Made by a program: the position numbers and the translations under genes
Assembly (NCBI RefSeq): GCF_900091585.1
Contig: NZ_FMHT01000003.1
Coordinates: 4,455,501-4,519,500, forward strand
DNA from: Micromonospora nigra
GTDB lineage: Bacteria; Actinomycetota; Actinomycetes; Mycobacteriales; Micromonosporaceae
Direction of reading: 5' to 3'
DNA: 64,000 nucleotides
Notes under the pieces: generated by a model
The model's input: only the letters and a program-made list of their open reading frames with translations
What the model was told of the DNA's origin: nothing
The model's database searches: none
Shown here: positions 54,190 through 63,350 of the stretch, one piece after another
How positions within the stretch are numbered: the stretch's first letter is position 1
Layout: every line of letters starts with the position of its first letter

Positions 54190-54753
54190 ATGCCCAAGAA
54201 CTCGCCATCGACACTCGACCCCAGGTCGCCGCTGGTCCTCGACACGAGGGACCTGCCGCGTCGGCCTGGAGCGATGCGTACGGTCAAGCGGGTGGCGACG
54301 GCACCGGCGGACCTCGGCGTGGAGTTGATCGGCGTGCCGGAGGGCGCGGACCTCGACCTCGATCTGAGGCTGGAGTCGGTGTCCGAGGGCGTGCTCGTCT
54401 CGGGGACCGTCACCGGTCCCGTGCGGGGCGAGTGTGGTCGCTGCCTTCGCGAGATCGACGACTCGGTGGCCGTGACCGTCCAGGAGCTGTACGCGTACGA
54501 GAACAGCACCACGGACGACACGACCGACGAGGACGAGGTGGGCCGGATGCAGGGAGACCTGATCGACCTGGAGCCGGCGTTGCGGGACGCGGTGGTGCTC
54601 GCGCTGCCGACCAACCCGCTGTGCCGGGAGGACTGCCCGGGCCTGTGCCCCGAATGCGGGGTGCACCGGGACGACCTGCCGGCCGACCACAGCCACCAGC
54701 AGGTCGACCCGCGTTGGGCGGGCCTGTCGCAACTGACCCGTAAAGAGGAGTAG
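54190..54753 (+). CDS. DUF177 (YceD-family) protein
   Basis: A 187-residue DUF177 protein with the four-Cys arrangement of the family: CGRCLREI and CREDCPGLCPECG. YceD/DUF177 is linked to 23S rRNA accumulation and large ribosomal subunit assembly, and always lies beside rpmF. ATG 54190; rpmF starts 5 bp later. Confidence 0.92.
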   Translation: MPKNSPSTLDPRSPLVLDTRDLPRRPGAMRTVKRVATAPADLGVELIGVPEGADLDLDLRLESVSEGVLVSGTVTGPVRGECGRCLREIDDSVAVTVQELYAYENSTTDDTTDEDEVGRMQGDLIDLEPALRDAVVLALPTNPLCREDCPGLCPECGVHRDDLPADHSHQQVDPRWAGLSQLTRKEE

Positions 54754-54758
54754 GAACC

Positions 54759-54932
54759 GTGGCCGTCCCCAAGCGCAAGATGTCGCGCAGCAACACCCGC
54801 GCCCGCCGGGCGAACTGGAAGGCCACGGCGGTCGCGACCGTGGCGTGCCCGCAGTGCAAGTCGGCGAAGCTGCCGCACGCCGCCTGCTCCGTCTGCGGCA
54901 CCTACAACGGCCGCCAGGTCCTCGAGGTCTGA
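54759..54932 (+). CDS. rpmF: Ribosomal protein L32
   Basis: A 57-residue L32, AVPKRKMSRSNTRARRANWK, then CPQCKSAKLPHAACSVCG (two zinc Cys pairs). GTG 54759 with GAGGAG 11 bp upstream. Coupled to the DUF177 gene upstream and plsX downstream, the classical order. Confidence 0.95.
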   Translation: MAVPKRKMSRSNTRARRANWKATAVATVACPQCKSAKLPHAACSVCGTYNGRQVLEV

Positions 54933-54944
54933 CCTGGACGCCGA

Positions 54945-56030
54945 GTGACGTCCCCGGCCCCTGGTCGGGTGACGCGCGCACCCTGGCAATCGCCCGGTTC
55001 CCCGGCTCCCTCCGACGCCGGCCGGCCCGCTGCGGCCGGCTCTGGATCGGAGCCGGGGACCGCGCGGATCGCCGTTGACCTCCTCGGCGGGGACGACGCT
55101 CCCGCCGTGGTGGTGGACGGCGCTCTGCGGGCCGTACGCGCCGACCCGGACCTGCACCTGCTGCTCGTCGGCCCGACCGAGGTGGCCGGCGCGGTGGTCG
55201 ACGCCCTCGATCCGGTGCAACGCGCCCGCATCACGGTGCGTCCGGTGCACGCCGCCGTGGGAATGGCCGACCATCCCAGCGCGGCCCGCGGTGAGTCGAC
55301 CGTGCGGGCCGCCGTGGCCGCCATCCGGGCCGGCCTCGCCGACGCCCTGGTCTCGGCCGGTTCCACCGGCGCCACCGTCACCGCCGCCTCGCTCGGCCTC
55401 GGCCGCTGGCCCGACGTGCGGCGACCGGCCCTCGTCGCCACCCTCCCCGCCGTCGGTGGTCCCGTCGTGCTGCTCGACGTCGGCGGGTCACTGGAACCCC
55501 GTCCGGGCACCCTGGCCCGGCACGCCCTGTTCGGCGCCGCCTACGCGGCCGTCGCGCACGCCGTGGCCGAACCCCGGGTCGGACTGCTGTCCGTCGGCAC
55601 GGAGACCGGCAAGGGTGACCGGGCCCGCCGGCAGACCGATCCGGCGTTGCGGGCCGCCCTGCTGCCCTGCGACGCCCGCTACGTCGGCCTCGTCGAGGGT
55701 TACGACGTCTGCCTCGGCACGCGCGCCGATGTGGTCGTCACCGACGGGTTCACCGGTAACGTCCTGCTCAAAGCCGTCGAGGGCGCGTACGCCATGGCCG
55801 GCGGCCCGCCCGCCGGTGGCCGGGCCCCCCGGGCTGCCGCCCTGCTCGGGGTGGCCGGGACGGTCGTCGTCTGCCACGGCGCGGCCGTCGGTGAAGACGT
55901 GGCCTCCGGCATCGCCCTCGCCGCTCACCTGTGGCGCCGGGGCGCCACCGACCGGGTCTCCGCGCTGCTGTACGGCGGCGGCACGGAGGACCGCACCGAC
56001 CGCTCCACCGACACCGAGGTACGCACATGA
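54945..56030 (+). CDS. plsX: Phosphate acyltransferase PlsX
   Basis: Converts acyl-ACP and phosphate to acyl phosphate for phospholipid synthesis. The 361-residue protein has a 38-residue Ala/Pro-rich extension, then [12 protein letters not shown] (usual form IAVDAMGGDHAP), [17 protein letters not shown] and [14 protein letters not shown]. The change from AMGGDHAP to LLGGDDAP replaces a conserved residue of the motif and deserves a check, although the rest is intact. GTG 54945, 12 bp after rpmF. rnc starts within its stop. Confidence 0.88.
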   Translation: MTSPAPGRVTRAPWQSPGSPAPSDAGRPAAAGSGSEPGTARIAVDLLGGDDAPAVVVDGALRAVRADPDLHLLLVGPTEVAGAVVDALDPVQRARITVRPVHAAVGMADHPSAARGESTVRAAVAAIRAGLADALVSAGSTGATVTAASLGLGRWPDVRRPALVATLPAVGGPVVLLDVGGSLEPRPGTLARHALFGAAYAAVAHAVAEPRVGLLSVGTETGKGDRARRQTDPALRAALLPCDARYVGLVEGYDVCLGTRADVVVTDGFTGNVLLKAVEGAYAMAGGPPAGGRAPRAAALLGVAGTVVVCHGAAVGEDVASGIALAAHLWRRGATDRVSALLYGGGTEDRTDRSTDTEVRT

Positions 56031-56833
56031 GCTACGACAAGCGGCGGCGAGCGTCCGTCGGCCACCTGGAGGCCGCGTTCGGCGTGTCCCTCGACCCGGA
56101 CCTGCTGGAACGGGCCCTGACCCACCGTTCGTACGCGTACGAGAACGGTGGCCTGCCCACGAACGAGCGGCTGGAGTTCCTCGGCGACTCGGTGCTCGGC
56201 GTGGTGATCACCACCGCCCTGTTCCACAACCACCCGGACCTGCCCGAGGGGCAGTTGGCGAAGCTGCGGGCCAGCGTGGTCAACATGCGGGCCCTCGCCG
56301 ATGTGGCGCGGGGCCTCGGACCGGACGGCCTCGGGGCGTACCTGCTGCTCGGCAAGGGGGAGGAGAGCACCGGCGGCCGGGACAAGGCCAGCATCCTCGC
56401 CGACACCCTGGAGGCGTTGCTCGGCGCGATCTACCTCCAGTACGGGCTGGACACCGCGGCGGCGGTCATCCACCGGCTGTTCGACCCGCTGATGGCCGAG
56501 TCGGCGGGCCGGGGCGCGGCGCTGGACTGGAAGACCAGCCTCCAGGAGCTGACCGCCGCGCTGGGGCTGGGCGTGCCCGAGTACCGCATCGAGGGCACCG
56601 GCCCCGACCACCTGAAGACCTTCACGGCGTGGGTGGTGGTGGCCGGCAACCGGTACGGCGGCGCCGAGGGGCGCAGCAAGAAGGAGGCCGAGCAGCGCGC
56701 GGCCGAGGCAGCCTGGCGGACCCTGACCGAGCAGGCCGAGGCCGAGGCCGCCACGGCCTCCGCGGCGGTGCCGGACACCGTGACCGGGGACGGGCACGGC
56801 GCGGCCGAGCCCGCGGAGGCGCGCCGTGCCTGA
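56027..56833 (+). CDS. rnc: Ribonuclease III
   Basis: Cleaves double-stranded RNA, including rRNA precursors. The 268-residue protein has the signature [13 protein letters not shown] with the catalytic Asp/Glu, the second acidic set in [19 protein letters not shown], and the dsRNA-binding domain [24 protein letters not shown]-terminal Ala/Glu extension (about 30 residues) is present. Overlaps plsX by 4 bp and mutM by 8 bp. Confidence 0.96.
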   Translation: MSYDKRRRASVGHLEAAFGVSLDPDLLERALTHRSYAYENGGLPTNERLEFLGDSVLGVVITTALFHNHPDLPEGQLAKLRASVVNMRALADVARGLGPDGLGAYLLLGKGEESTGGRDKASILADTLEALLGAIYLQYGLDTAAAVIHRLFDPLMAESAGRGAALDWKTSLQELTAALGLGVPEYRIEGTGPDHLKTFTAWVVVAGNRYGGAEGRSKKEAEQRAAEAAWRTLTEQAEAEAATASAAVPDTVTGDGHGAAEPAEARRA

Positions 56834-57683
56834 GCTGCCCGAGGTGGAGACCGTCCGGCAGGGCCTGGCCCAGTGGGTCATCGGCCGCCGGATCGCCTCG
56901 GTCGAGGTGCGCCACCCCCGGGCCGTGCGCCGGCACGTCCCCGGCGGCGCGCACTTCGCCGCCGTGCTGGCCGGCCGGTCGGTGCTCGACGTCCGCCGTC
57001 GGGGCAAGTACCTGTGGCTGCCGCTCGACAGCGGCGACGCGGTGGTCGGTCACCTCGGCATGTCGGGGCAACTGCTGCTGCAACCGGCCGTCGCCCCGGA
57101 CGAGACGCACCTGCGGGTCCGGTTCCGGTTCGCCGACGACGGGCCCGAGCTGCGCTTCGTCGACCAGCGCACGTTCGGCGGGCTGTCGGTCAGCGAGGGC
57201 GGGGCGGAACTGCCGGCGGAGATCGCGCACATCGCCCGGGACCCGATGGACCCGCAGTTCTCCGACGCCGGGTTCACGACGGCGCTGCGCCGCCGGCGTA
57301 CGGAGGTCAAGCGGGCCCTGCTCGACCAGACCCTGATCTCCGGGGTCGGCAACATCTACGCCGACGAGGCGCTGTGGCGGGCCGGGCTGCACGGCCTGCG
57401 ACCCACGGACGCGCTGACCGGCCCGGCCGTGGGTCGGCTGCTCGGGCACGTGCGGGACGTGCTCGGCGAGGCCGTCAAGGAGGGTGGCACCAGCTTCGAC
57501 GCCCTCTACGTCAACGTCAACGGCGAGAGTGGCTACTTCGACCGGGCACTGAACGTGTACGGCCGGGAGGGCCAGCCGTGCCGTCGGTGCGGTACGCCGA
57601 TCCGCCGCGAGGCGTTCATGAACCGGTCGTCGTTCAGCTGCCCACGCTGCCAGCCGCGTCCTCGGGGTGCGCGCCGGGGTTGA
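56826..57683 (+). CDS. mutM: Formamidopyrimidine-DNA glycosylase
   Basis: Excises 8-oxoguanine and other oxidised purines. The 285-residue protein has the catalytic N-terminal PELPEVETV (Pro nucleophile after the start Met), the Lys in [22 protein letters not shown] and the C4 zinc finger (CRRCGTPI and CPRCQP). GTG 56826 overlaps rnc. smc usually follows within a few genes. Confidence 0.96.
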   Translation: MPELPEVETVRQGLAQWVIGRRIASVEVRHPRAVRRHVPGGAHFAAVLAGRSVLDVRRRGKYLWLPLDSGDAVVGHLGMSGQLLLQPAVAPDETHLRVRFRFADDGPELRFVDQRTFGGLSVSEGGAELPAEIAHIARDPMDPQFSDAGFTTALRRRRTEVKRALLDQTLISGVGNIYADEALWRAGLHGLRPTDALTGPAVGRLLGHVRDVLGEAVKEGGTSFDALYVNVNGESGYFDRALNVYGREGQPCRRCGTPIRREAFMNRSSFSCPRCQPRPRGARRG

Positions 57684-57759
57684 CCCGGAGCGCTCTCCGG
57701 GTCGCCGTCGGCGCGTCGGCGTCCCCGGTCCGGGAGGTGCCCGCACGTCGGGTGTCGCG

Positions 57760-57782
57760 CCCGGGCCGGTGCCCGGCCCGGG
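57760..57782 (+). terminator. Hairpin after mutM
   Basis: An 8-bp stem CCCGGGCC (57760-57767) with GGCCCGGG (57775-57782). It lies in the 211-bp gap before the MMPL gene, which otherwise shows no gene. Confidence 0.5.
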
Positions 57783-57894
57783 CCGCCCACGGGGATCCGG
57801 GGGCGGGCGGGGTGATCCCCGATGTGCCTGCCCGCCCACGCTCCTAGCGTCAGCACAGGTCGGCAGATGGCCGACCTGAAGGGGGGCCCGGCGG

Positions 57895-60111
57895 ATGAGG
57901 GCGAGACCGGTGACGGTGCGGCTGGCGCGGTGGAGCGCCGAACACCCGTGGCGGGCGATCGCGATGTGGGTGGTGTTCGTGGCCGTGTGCTTCGTCGGCG
58001 GGAACGCCGCCGGGCTGAACGAGGCCACCGACGCCGACCAGGCGATCGGTGAGTCCGGCCGGGCGGGACTGATCGTGGCCGACGGGGACTTCACCGACCC
58101 GGCCACGGAGAACGTGCTGATCACCGCCCGGGACGGGCGGCTCGACCCGGCCGCCGCGCGGGCCGCCGCCGACGACGCGTCGGCGCGGCTGCGCGGGGTG
58201 CCGGGGGTCGCCGGGGTGGCCGCACCGGTGCCGTCGCGGGACGGCTCGGCCCTGCTGGTCGCGATCACCATGTCCGGGGACCCGGAGACGGCGTCCGACC
58301 GGGTGCAGCCGTTGCGCGACGCCACCGCCGAGGTCCAGCGGGCGCACCCGGCGCTGCGGGTGGAACAGGTGGGCGGGCCGTCGATCGGCAAGGCGCTGGA
58401 CGACACGCTCGGCGCCGACTTCAAACGGGCCGAACTGCTCAGCCTGCCGGTGACCCTGGCCATCCTGATCGTCGCGTTCGGTGCGCTGATCGCCGCGAGC
58501 GTGCCGGTGCTGCTGGCGCTGTCCTCGGTGGCCGCCGCGATGGGGTTGTCCACCCTCGCCTCCCACCTGGTGCCGGCGACCGACACCACGGCCAGCGTGA
58601 TCCTGCTGATCGGCCTGGCGGTCGGGGTGGACTACTCGCTGTTCTACGTGCGACGGGAGCGGGAGGAGCGGGCGAAGGGTCGCTCCGGCCTGGACGCGGT
58701 GGAGATCGCCGCGGAGACCTCCGGCCACGCCGTCGTGGTGTCCGGGTTCGCCGTGATCATCTCGATGGCCGGTCTGCTGTTGGCCGGCGACGCGGTCTTC
58801 TCCTCCCTCGCGGTGGGGTCGATCCTGGTGGTCGCGGTCGCGGTGACCGGCTCGCTGACCGTGCTGCCGGGGCTGCTGGCGAAACTCGGGCGCTGGGTCG
58901 ACCGGCCCCGGGTCCCGTTGCTGTGGCGGTTGACCGCCGCGCGTACCGGGCGGCACGGGGCGCCGGGCACGCCGCGGTTCTGGCCGGCGGTGCTCCGGCC
59001 GGCCCTGCGGGCGCCGGTGGCCACCCTGGTCGTCTCGGTCGGGCTGCTGCTGGCGCTGGCCGCGCCCGCGCTGGGCATGAAGCTGAAGTTCCCCGGCATG
59101 GAGGACCTGCCGCGCAACACCGCGGCCATGCAGGCGTACGACCGGCTCACCATCGCCTTCCCGAGCACCGGCACCACGCACACGGTGGCGGTACGCGCGC
59201 CGGCCGCCGAGGCCGAGCGGGTACGCGCGGCGCTGACCACGCTCGCCGGCCGGGCCGCCGCCGACCCGCTCTTCGCGCCGGCCGAGGGGGACGGTCCGGA
59301 GGTCGAGGTGTCGGCGGACCGCCGGGTGTCGGTGCTCCAGGTCGCCACCCCGTACGCCAGCCGTACCGACGAGGCGGTGCGTTCACTGGAGCGGCTGCGC
59401 GGTGACCTGGTTCCGGCCGCGCTGGGCGGCCTGCCGGGCGTCGAGTACGCGGTGGGCGGCGGGGTGGCCGCCAGCGAGGACTACGCGGGGCACATCGGGA
59501 GGAAGCTGCCGATCGTGATGGGTTTCGTGCTGGCGCTCACCTTCCTGGTGATGACCTGGACGTTCCGGTCGGTGGTGGTGGCGGTCAGCTCCATCGCGTT
59601 GAACCTGCTGTCGGCGGGTGCCGCGTACGGCCTGCTGGTGCTCGTCTTCCAGGGCGAGTGGGCGGAGGATCTGCTCGGCTTCACCTCGATGGGCGCGATC
59701 GTGTCCTGGCTGCCGTTGTTCCTGTTCGTGGTGTTGTTCGGGCTGTCCATGGACTATCACGTCTTCGTGGTCAGCCGGATCCGCGAGGCGGTGGGGGCCG
59801 GCATGTCCAACCGGGACGCCGTGGCGCACGGGATCACCTCGTCGGCCGGGGTGGTGACCAGCGCCGCGGTGGTGATGGTCGCCGTGTTCTCGATCTTCGC
59901 CACGCTGAGCACGGTGGACATGAAGCAGCTCGGCGTCGGGCTGGCGGCGGCGATCCTGTTGGACGCGACGATCATCCGGGCGGTGGTCCTGCCGGCGCTG
60001 ATGACGATGCTCGGTGACGCCAACTGGTGGGCCCCGCGCTTCCTGCGCCCCCGTCCGGCCCCGGCCGCGCCACCGCCGGCCCCGGCCCCGGAACTGGTCA
60101 CGGCCACCTGA
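57895..60111 (+). CDS. MMPL-family RND-type transporter
   Basis: A 738-residue membrane protein with about 12 helices and two extracellular loops. Both MMPL halves are present: helices 1, a long loop (about 50-180), helices 2-6 with VDYSLFYVRRE (Asp-Tyr pair), a second loop and helices 7-12 with MDYHVFVVSRIRE (second Asp-Tyr pair). MMPL proteins export lipids, siderophores or antibiotics by proton motive force. The substrate cannot be read from sequence; no adjacent TetR gene is visible. ATG 57895. Confidence 0.93.
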   Translation: MRARPVTVRLARWSAEHPWRAIAMWVVFVAVCFVGGNAAGLNEATDADQAIGESGRAGLIVADGDFTDPATENVLITARDGRLDPAAARAAADDASARLRGVPGVAGVAAPVPSRDGSALLVAITMSGDPETASDRVQPLRDATAEVQRAHPALRVEQVGGPSIGKALDDTLGADFKRAELLSLPVTLAILIVAFGALIAASVPVLLALSSVAAAMGLSTLASHLVPATDTTASVILLIGLAVGVDYSLFYVRREREERAKGRSGLDAVEIAAETSGHAVVVSGFAVIISMAGLLLAGDAVFSSLAVGSILVVAVAVTGSLTVLPGLLAKLGRWVDRPRVPLLWRLTAARTGRHGAPGTPRFWPAVLRPALRAPVATLVVSVGLLLALAAPALGMKLKFPGMEDLPRNTAAMQAYDRLTIAFPSTGTTHTVAVRAPAAEAERVRAALTTLAGRAAADPLFAPAEGDGPEVEVSADRRVSVLQVATPYASRTDEAVRSLERLRGDLVPAALGGLPGVEYAVGGGVAASEDYAGHIGRKLPIVMGFVLALTFLVMTWTFRSVVVAVSSIALNLLSAGAAYGLLVLVFQGEWAEDLLGFTSMGAIVSWLPLFLFVVLFGLSMDYHVFVVSRIREAVGAGMSNRDAVAHGITSSAGVVTSAAVVMVAVFSIFATLSTVDMKQLGVGLAAAILLDATIIRAVVLPALMTMLGDANWWAPRFLRPRPAPAAPPPAPAPELVTAT

Positions 60112-60117
60112 CCCGGT

Positions 60118-60158
60118 CGCGCCCACCCCGTCCGCCGCTCCGGGGCGGGGTGGGCGCG
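60118..60158. terminator. Bidirectional terminator between convergent genes
   Basis: A 13-bp perfect stem (CGCGCCCACCCCG, 60118-60130, with 60146-60158) between the MMPL gene and the minus-strand lipoprotein gene, which ends 2 bp later. Confidence 0.8.
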
Positions 60159-60159
60159 G

Positions 60160-60987
60160 TCAGGGGCAGGGCAGCCGCCAGGCGTCCAGGGCACGGTTCT
60201 TGCGGATCGAGACGAAGCCGTAGCCCACCGACGTGACGCAGAAGTCGGCGGTCGATCCGGTGTACTCGACGTGGAAGACCGGCTTGCCGGCGTCGACGAA
60301 CGGCAGCAGCTTCTCGCACCGCCGCAGCCGGACACACTCCGCGTCGACGGCGAAATCCAGATCGGGGGCGAGGGTGGCCACCTGGGTCAGGTTCCCCAGC
60401 AGCCCGGGGGAGAGATCCAGCGAGCGGGCCAGGTCGGCCAGCCGGCGGACGTGGCGCACCTGGTCGTCGAAGCTGAGCGGGAAGCCGGTACGCCGGGTGT
60501 GGCCGTCCGCGTCGGCGAGCAGCACCCCGCCGAACCCCTTGCCCCGGCACAGCCGCAACCGGTCGGCCAGGACCGGCCGCAGCACGTCCCAGTTCCGCAC
60601 GTCGAGCCAGCGGCCTCCCGGGTGACGGTCGGTCGCGGTGCCCCGTACCGCGGCGGGGAATCGGTCCGTGTCCGGGTCGGTGTCGCGTACCGAGCCGACG
60701 TGCACCTGGCAGACCAGCCGGCGGCCCCGGGAGCGCAGCTCGGCGGTCTGCGCCGAGGTGGTGGTGACCGGGTCGAGCACGAACACGTCGGCCTCGACCG
60801 TGGTGTCCAGCTCCCCGGTGAGCTGCCACTGCCACTGCCACTGCCGGGCGGAGGCGGTGGGCCACGGGTCATCCGGCTCGGCCAGTTCCACCCGGCAGGC
60901 GGACAGTGGGGCCGCCAGGGCGAGCGTCAGGGCGGCGGGCAGCGCGCGGCGCAGCGTCCGCCCGACGGTGGCCAGCCGGATCCGCAT
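60160..60987 (-). CDS. Lipoprotein with degenerate GH114-like domain
   Basis: A 275-residue lipoprotein from ATG 60987 (GGGAG upstream). The lipobox LSAC is at about residues 30-33. The rest resembles glycoside hydrolase family 114: WQWQLTGELDT, QVHVGSVRDTDPDTDRFPAAV, WLDVRNWDVLRPVLADRL, CRGKGFGGV and CEKLLPFVDAGKPVFHVEYT. But the positions that in the family carry acidic catalytic residues look changed: here GVLLADADGH where I remember GVEPDNVDGY, and DAECVRL where I remember NEQC. So it is probably a non-catalytic or altered relative. The QWQWQW run comes from three CACTGC repeats. Confidence 0.78.
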   Translation of the reverse strand: MRIRLATVGRTLRRALPAALTLALAAPLSACRVELAEPDDPWPTASARQWQWQWQLTGELDTTVEADVFVLDPVTTTSAQTAELRSRGRRLVCQVHVGSVRDTDPDTDRFPAAVRGTATDRHPGGRWLDVRNWDVLRPVLADRLRLCRGKGFGGVLLADADGHTRRTGFPLSFDDQVRHVRRLADLARSLDLSPGLLGNLTQVATLAPDLDFAVDAECVRLRRCEKLLPFVDAGKPVFHVEYTGSTADFCVTSVGYGFVSIRKNRALDAWRLPCP

Positions 60988-61092
60988 CGGCAGCTCCCGG
61001 GTCACAGGTGGCGGACCCGCCACCCTGCCGGTACGCCGGGCCCGGCGCACCTCACCCGGTCGAACGAGTGCCGACCCGGCGACGACTCGCCG

Positions 61093-62484
61093 TCAGCGCG
61101 GCGTGGCGAAGACCTGGGTCCAGTACGGCCCGTTGCTGTTGGCCACGCCCACGCCGATCTCGGTGAACGAGCAGTTGAGGATGTTGGCACGGTGCCCGTC
61201 GCTGTTCATCCAGGCAGCCATCACCGCCTCGGGGGTCTTCTGGTTCCAGGCGACGTTCTCGCCGTAGGTACGCCACTGGTAGCCCACCCGCTCGATGCGG
61301 TCGCCAGGATTGCTGCCGTCACTGCCGGTGTGTGACATGTTCCGGTGGTCGGCCTGGTCCTGGCTGTGCCGCTGCGCGGCGGTGGTCAGCTTGTCGTCGA
61401 TGCTGAGCGGGTCGCAGCCGGCCTTCGCCCGCTCGGCGTTGGCCAGCTTGACGACCTCGGCGGCCTGGCCGCCGGTCCCGGCCCCGGCCACGCCCGTGCG
61501 GGTGGGGCTGGCGCTGGGGGCCTTGCTGCGCTCGGTGGACTGCCGCGACGGCGCGGTGGTGCGCGACGGCGCCGGCTTGGCCTTCTTCGACGGCGACGGC
61601 GACGGGGAGGGCGAGGCCGTGCTCGGCGAGGCGCTCGGCGTCGGTGTGGCCAGGGCGTCCAGCGGGGACTCCTGCGGGCCCGTGGGCCCCTCGACGACAG
61701 CGATCGGTTCGTCGCCGGCGGTCGGGGCGGTGTGCCCGTCGTCGCCACCGGGCAGCGCGAGGGCGGCCACGCCCAGGCTGACCACGAGGGTGGCCGCCGC
61801 GGCTGCCCCGCCGAGCACGACGGGGCGGGAGAGCCGTCGGTCGGCGCGTCGCCCGGCCCCGGCCCGTCCGGCTCGGCGGATCGGCGTCGTGGCGGCCGGT
61901 GCGTGGTGCGCGGGCAGTTCGACGGGGGCGGTGGGGTCCTCCGCCGGCCACGCGCCGGCGGCCTGCTCGAACCGGCCGTCGCCGCCCGGGTACGGGTCGG
62001 GGTGCCGCTCGGCCGGGTACCAGCCGGTGTCCCGGGCGTCGGGACCGTCAGCCGGGTGGGGTGCCTGGCCGGCGACCGGGTACGGGTCCTGCCCGTGACC
62101 GGCGTGACCGTCCGGGTGGTACGGGGCGTGCTCGGACCCGCTGCTCCGGTGGCCGGTGGTGTCGGCGCGACCAGCACCGTGCCACCGCGACGCCGCCTGT
62201 TCGTCGGCGGTCCACTGGGCGGTGGCCCGGTCGTCGGCCGGCCACCGCTGCTCGTCGGCCCGCCACTGGTCGGTGGGCCGGTCGTCGGGCTGCCAACGTG
62301 CGGTGGGCTCGTCGCGGTGCCACTGGTCGGCGGGTCGGTCGGGCTCGTCGCCGAACAGGTAGGACGACCGGGGGGCCGGGCGGTCGGTCAGCCACTCCGG
62401 GTCCTCGCCCGCCGGCTGCTCCGGGTGTCGGGAGGCCGCCGGGTCGAACGGATCTGTCCAGCCGTACACGCCTGTCGCCTCCAC
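61093..62484 (-). CDS. CAP/SCP-domain protein with a Trp-rich N-terminal repeat region
   Basis: A 463-residue membrane-anchored protein. Residues about 1-200 are a cytosolic low-complexity region with regularly spaced Gln/Arg-Trp motifs (about six between residues 50 and 105) and Pro-Tyr-rich stretches. A membrane helix lies at about 220-240, a Ser/Pro/Thr linker at about 270-330, and the extracellular CAP domain from about 340: HSQDQADHRNMSHTG (His/Asp and Glu set), YGENVAWN and GHRANILNCSFTEIGVG. CAP proteins of bacteria are often exported with unknown activity. Topology is type II (N-in), unusual for a CAP protein with such a long internal tail. Confidence 0.85.
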   Translation of the reverse strand: MEATGVYGWTDPFDPAASRHPEQPAGEDPEWLTDRPAPRSSYLFGDEPDRPADQWHRDEPTARWQPDDRPTDQWRADEQRWPADDRATAQWTADEQAASRWHGAGRADTTGHRSSGSEHAPYHPDGHAGHGQDPYPVAGQAPHPADGPDARDTGWYPAERHPDPYPGGDGRFEQAAGAWPAEDPTAPVELPAHHAPAATTPIRRAGRAGAGRRADRRLSRPVVLGGAAAAATLVVSLGVAALALPGGDDGHTAPTAGDEPIAVVEGPTGPQESPLDALATPTPSASPSTASPSPSPSPSKKAKPAPSRTTAPSRQSTERSKAPSASPTRTGVAGAGTGGQAAEVVKLANAERAKAGCDPLSIDDKLTTAAQRHSQDQADHRNMSHTGSDGSNPGDRIERVGYQWRTYGENVAWNQKTPEAVMAAWMNSDGHRANILNCSFTEIGVGVANSNGPYWTQVFATPR

Positions 62485-62841
62485 GGGTCGGTTGCGGGCC
62501 GGGGTGACGCTACGTGCGCGCCGGGAGCCGGAGCAACGTGGCTAAGGAAGAGTTAAGGGGAGTGCGGACGGGTGGGTGGAGTGTTCCGCCGTTCCGGAGC
62601 GTAGAGTGAAACTGTCCGGACAGTGCGTGTCCGCGCCTGGTGGCAGCCCCCCGACAGGTGGTCAGGTGGACGTGGAGATGATCTACGGCCTGCGAAAACT
62701 TGACGAAGGAGGGGGTTGCGACTCAATATGTAGATGTCGCCAGTCGCGCCCAGTCATGCCCAGAATTCGCTGGGAAGGCAGCCGCGTACGAATGGGCGCG
62801 CGTTGGCCGGCCCTTCCGGCAGCGCATATCAAGGAGTAGTC
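62485..62841 (+). promoter_or_regulatory. Leader region with a 14-bp palindromic operator
   Basis: In this 357-bp gap no reliable gene is seen; an open frame of 87 codons (62576-62839) ending 2 bp before the next gene lacks coding character in its first half. A perfect palindrome ACTGTCCGGACAGT lies at 62611-62624, immediately after a TAGAGT -10 (62602-62607), where a TetR-type repressor would block the transcript start. A GGAG-type ribosome site precedes the ATG at 62842. Confidence 0.5.
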
Positions 62842-63036
62842 ATGGCTAAGGCCCTCTACGGCCACGTAAGCGCGGCGCCCGACCGGCGTCTGCTCGACGA
62901 GGTCACCCGACTGCGTGCCCGGGTCCAGTCGCTGGAGTTCGAGATCACGCGGCTGCGTGCCGAGAACGATCGGCTCGCGGCGGCCGCTGCGGAGGCGGAC
63001 GACCTGCTCCGTCTCACCGAGCCCGCGCTGACCTGA
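62842..63036 (+). CDS. Small coiled-coil protein, 64 aa
   Basis: ATG 62842 follows AAGGAG. The protein AKALYGHVSAAPDRRLLDEV-TRLRARVQSLEFEITRLRAE is a leading 14-residue segment plus one leucine-zipper-like coiled coil of about 45 residues. I do not recognise a named family; similar short coiled-coil proteins occur near smc in actinobacteria. Monocistronic with a terminator after it, and apparently repressor-controlled from the upstream palindrome. Confidence 0.75.
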   Translation: MAKALYGHVSAAPDRRLLDEVTRLRARVQSLEFEITRLRAENDRLAAAAAEADDLLRLTEPALT

Positions 63037-63076
63037 GACCGCAGGTCGCCGACAACTGAATCGCACCACGTAACGA

Positions 63077-63105
63077 GCGCGCCGACACGTCATGTGCCGG
63101 CGCGC
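63077..63105 (+). terminator. Terminator after the small coiled-coil gene
   Basis: Hairpin GCGCGCCG (63077-63084) with CGGCGCGC (63098-63105), further paired by CAC/GTG inside with one mismatch. Confidence 0.65.
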
Positions 63106-63215
63106 AGCTCTGTCCGGCCCCGTGCGCGGCTCTGTCCGGCCCCCCGTGCGCGGCCCCGCCCGGCCCCGTGCGCGGCCCCGCCCGGCCCCGTGCGCGGCCC
63201 CGCCCGCGGCCCGTC
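63106..63215. repeat. GC-rich tandem repeats, about 22 bp
   Basis: About five imperfect head-to-tail units of a (C/T)CTGTCCGGCCCCGTGCGCGG or CCCCGCCCGGCCCCGTGCGCGG type in the gap before smc. The first two carry CTCTGTCC, the later ones CCCCGCCC. The rest of the gap (63216-63350) has no gene and should contain the smc promoter. Confidence 0.85.
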
Positions 63216-63350
63216 CACCAGGGCACCGGCCCGGCCGGCGGGGCGGGTCGCGTACCGTGACCTCCCCGGTCAGGGGTTAGTCTGCGGGTTCGCCACCGGG
63301 TCCCCGCAGTCGGCGACGGGTACGGCGGCCACCGGACGAGGATCGAGAAG

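Noticed and set aside
57895..60111. MMPL gene as part of a biosynthetic gene cluster
   Set aside because: The neighbours are DNA repair, lipoprotein and CAP genes; no polyketide, peptide synthetase or tailoring gene is present.
62576..62839. An 87-codon open frame ending 2 bp before the coiled-coil gene
   Set aside because: Its first half lies over the -10 and operator, there is no ribosome site, and the sequence has scattered Cys/Arg runs with no domain character.
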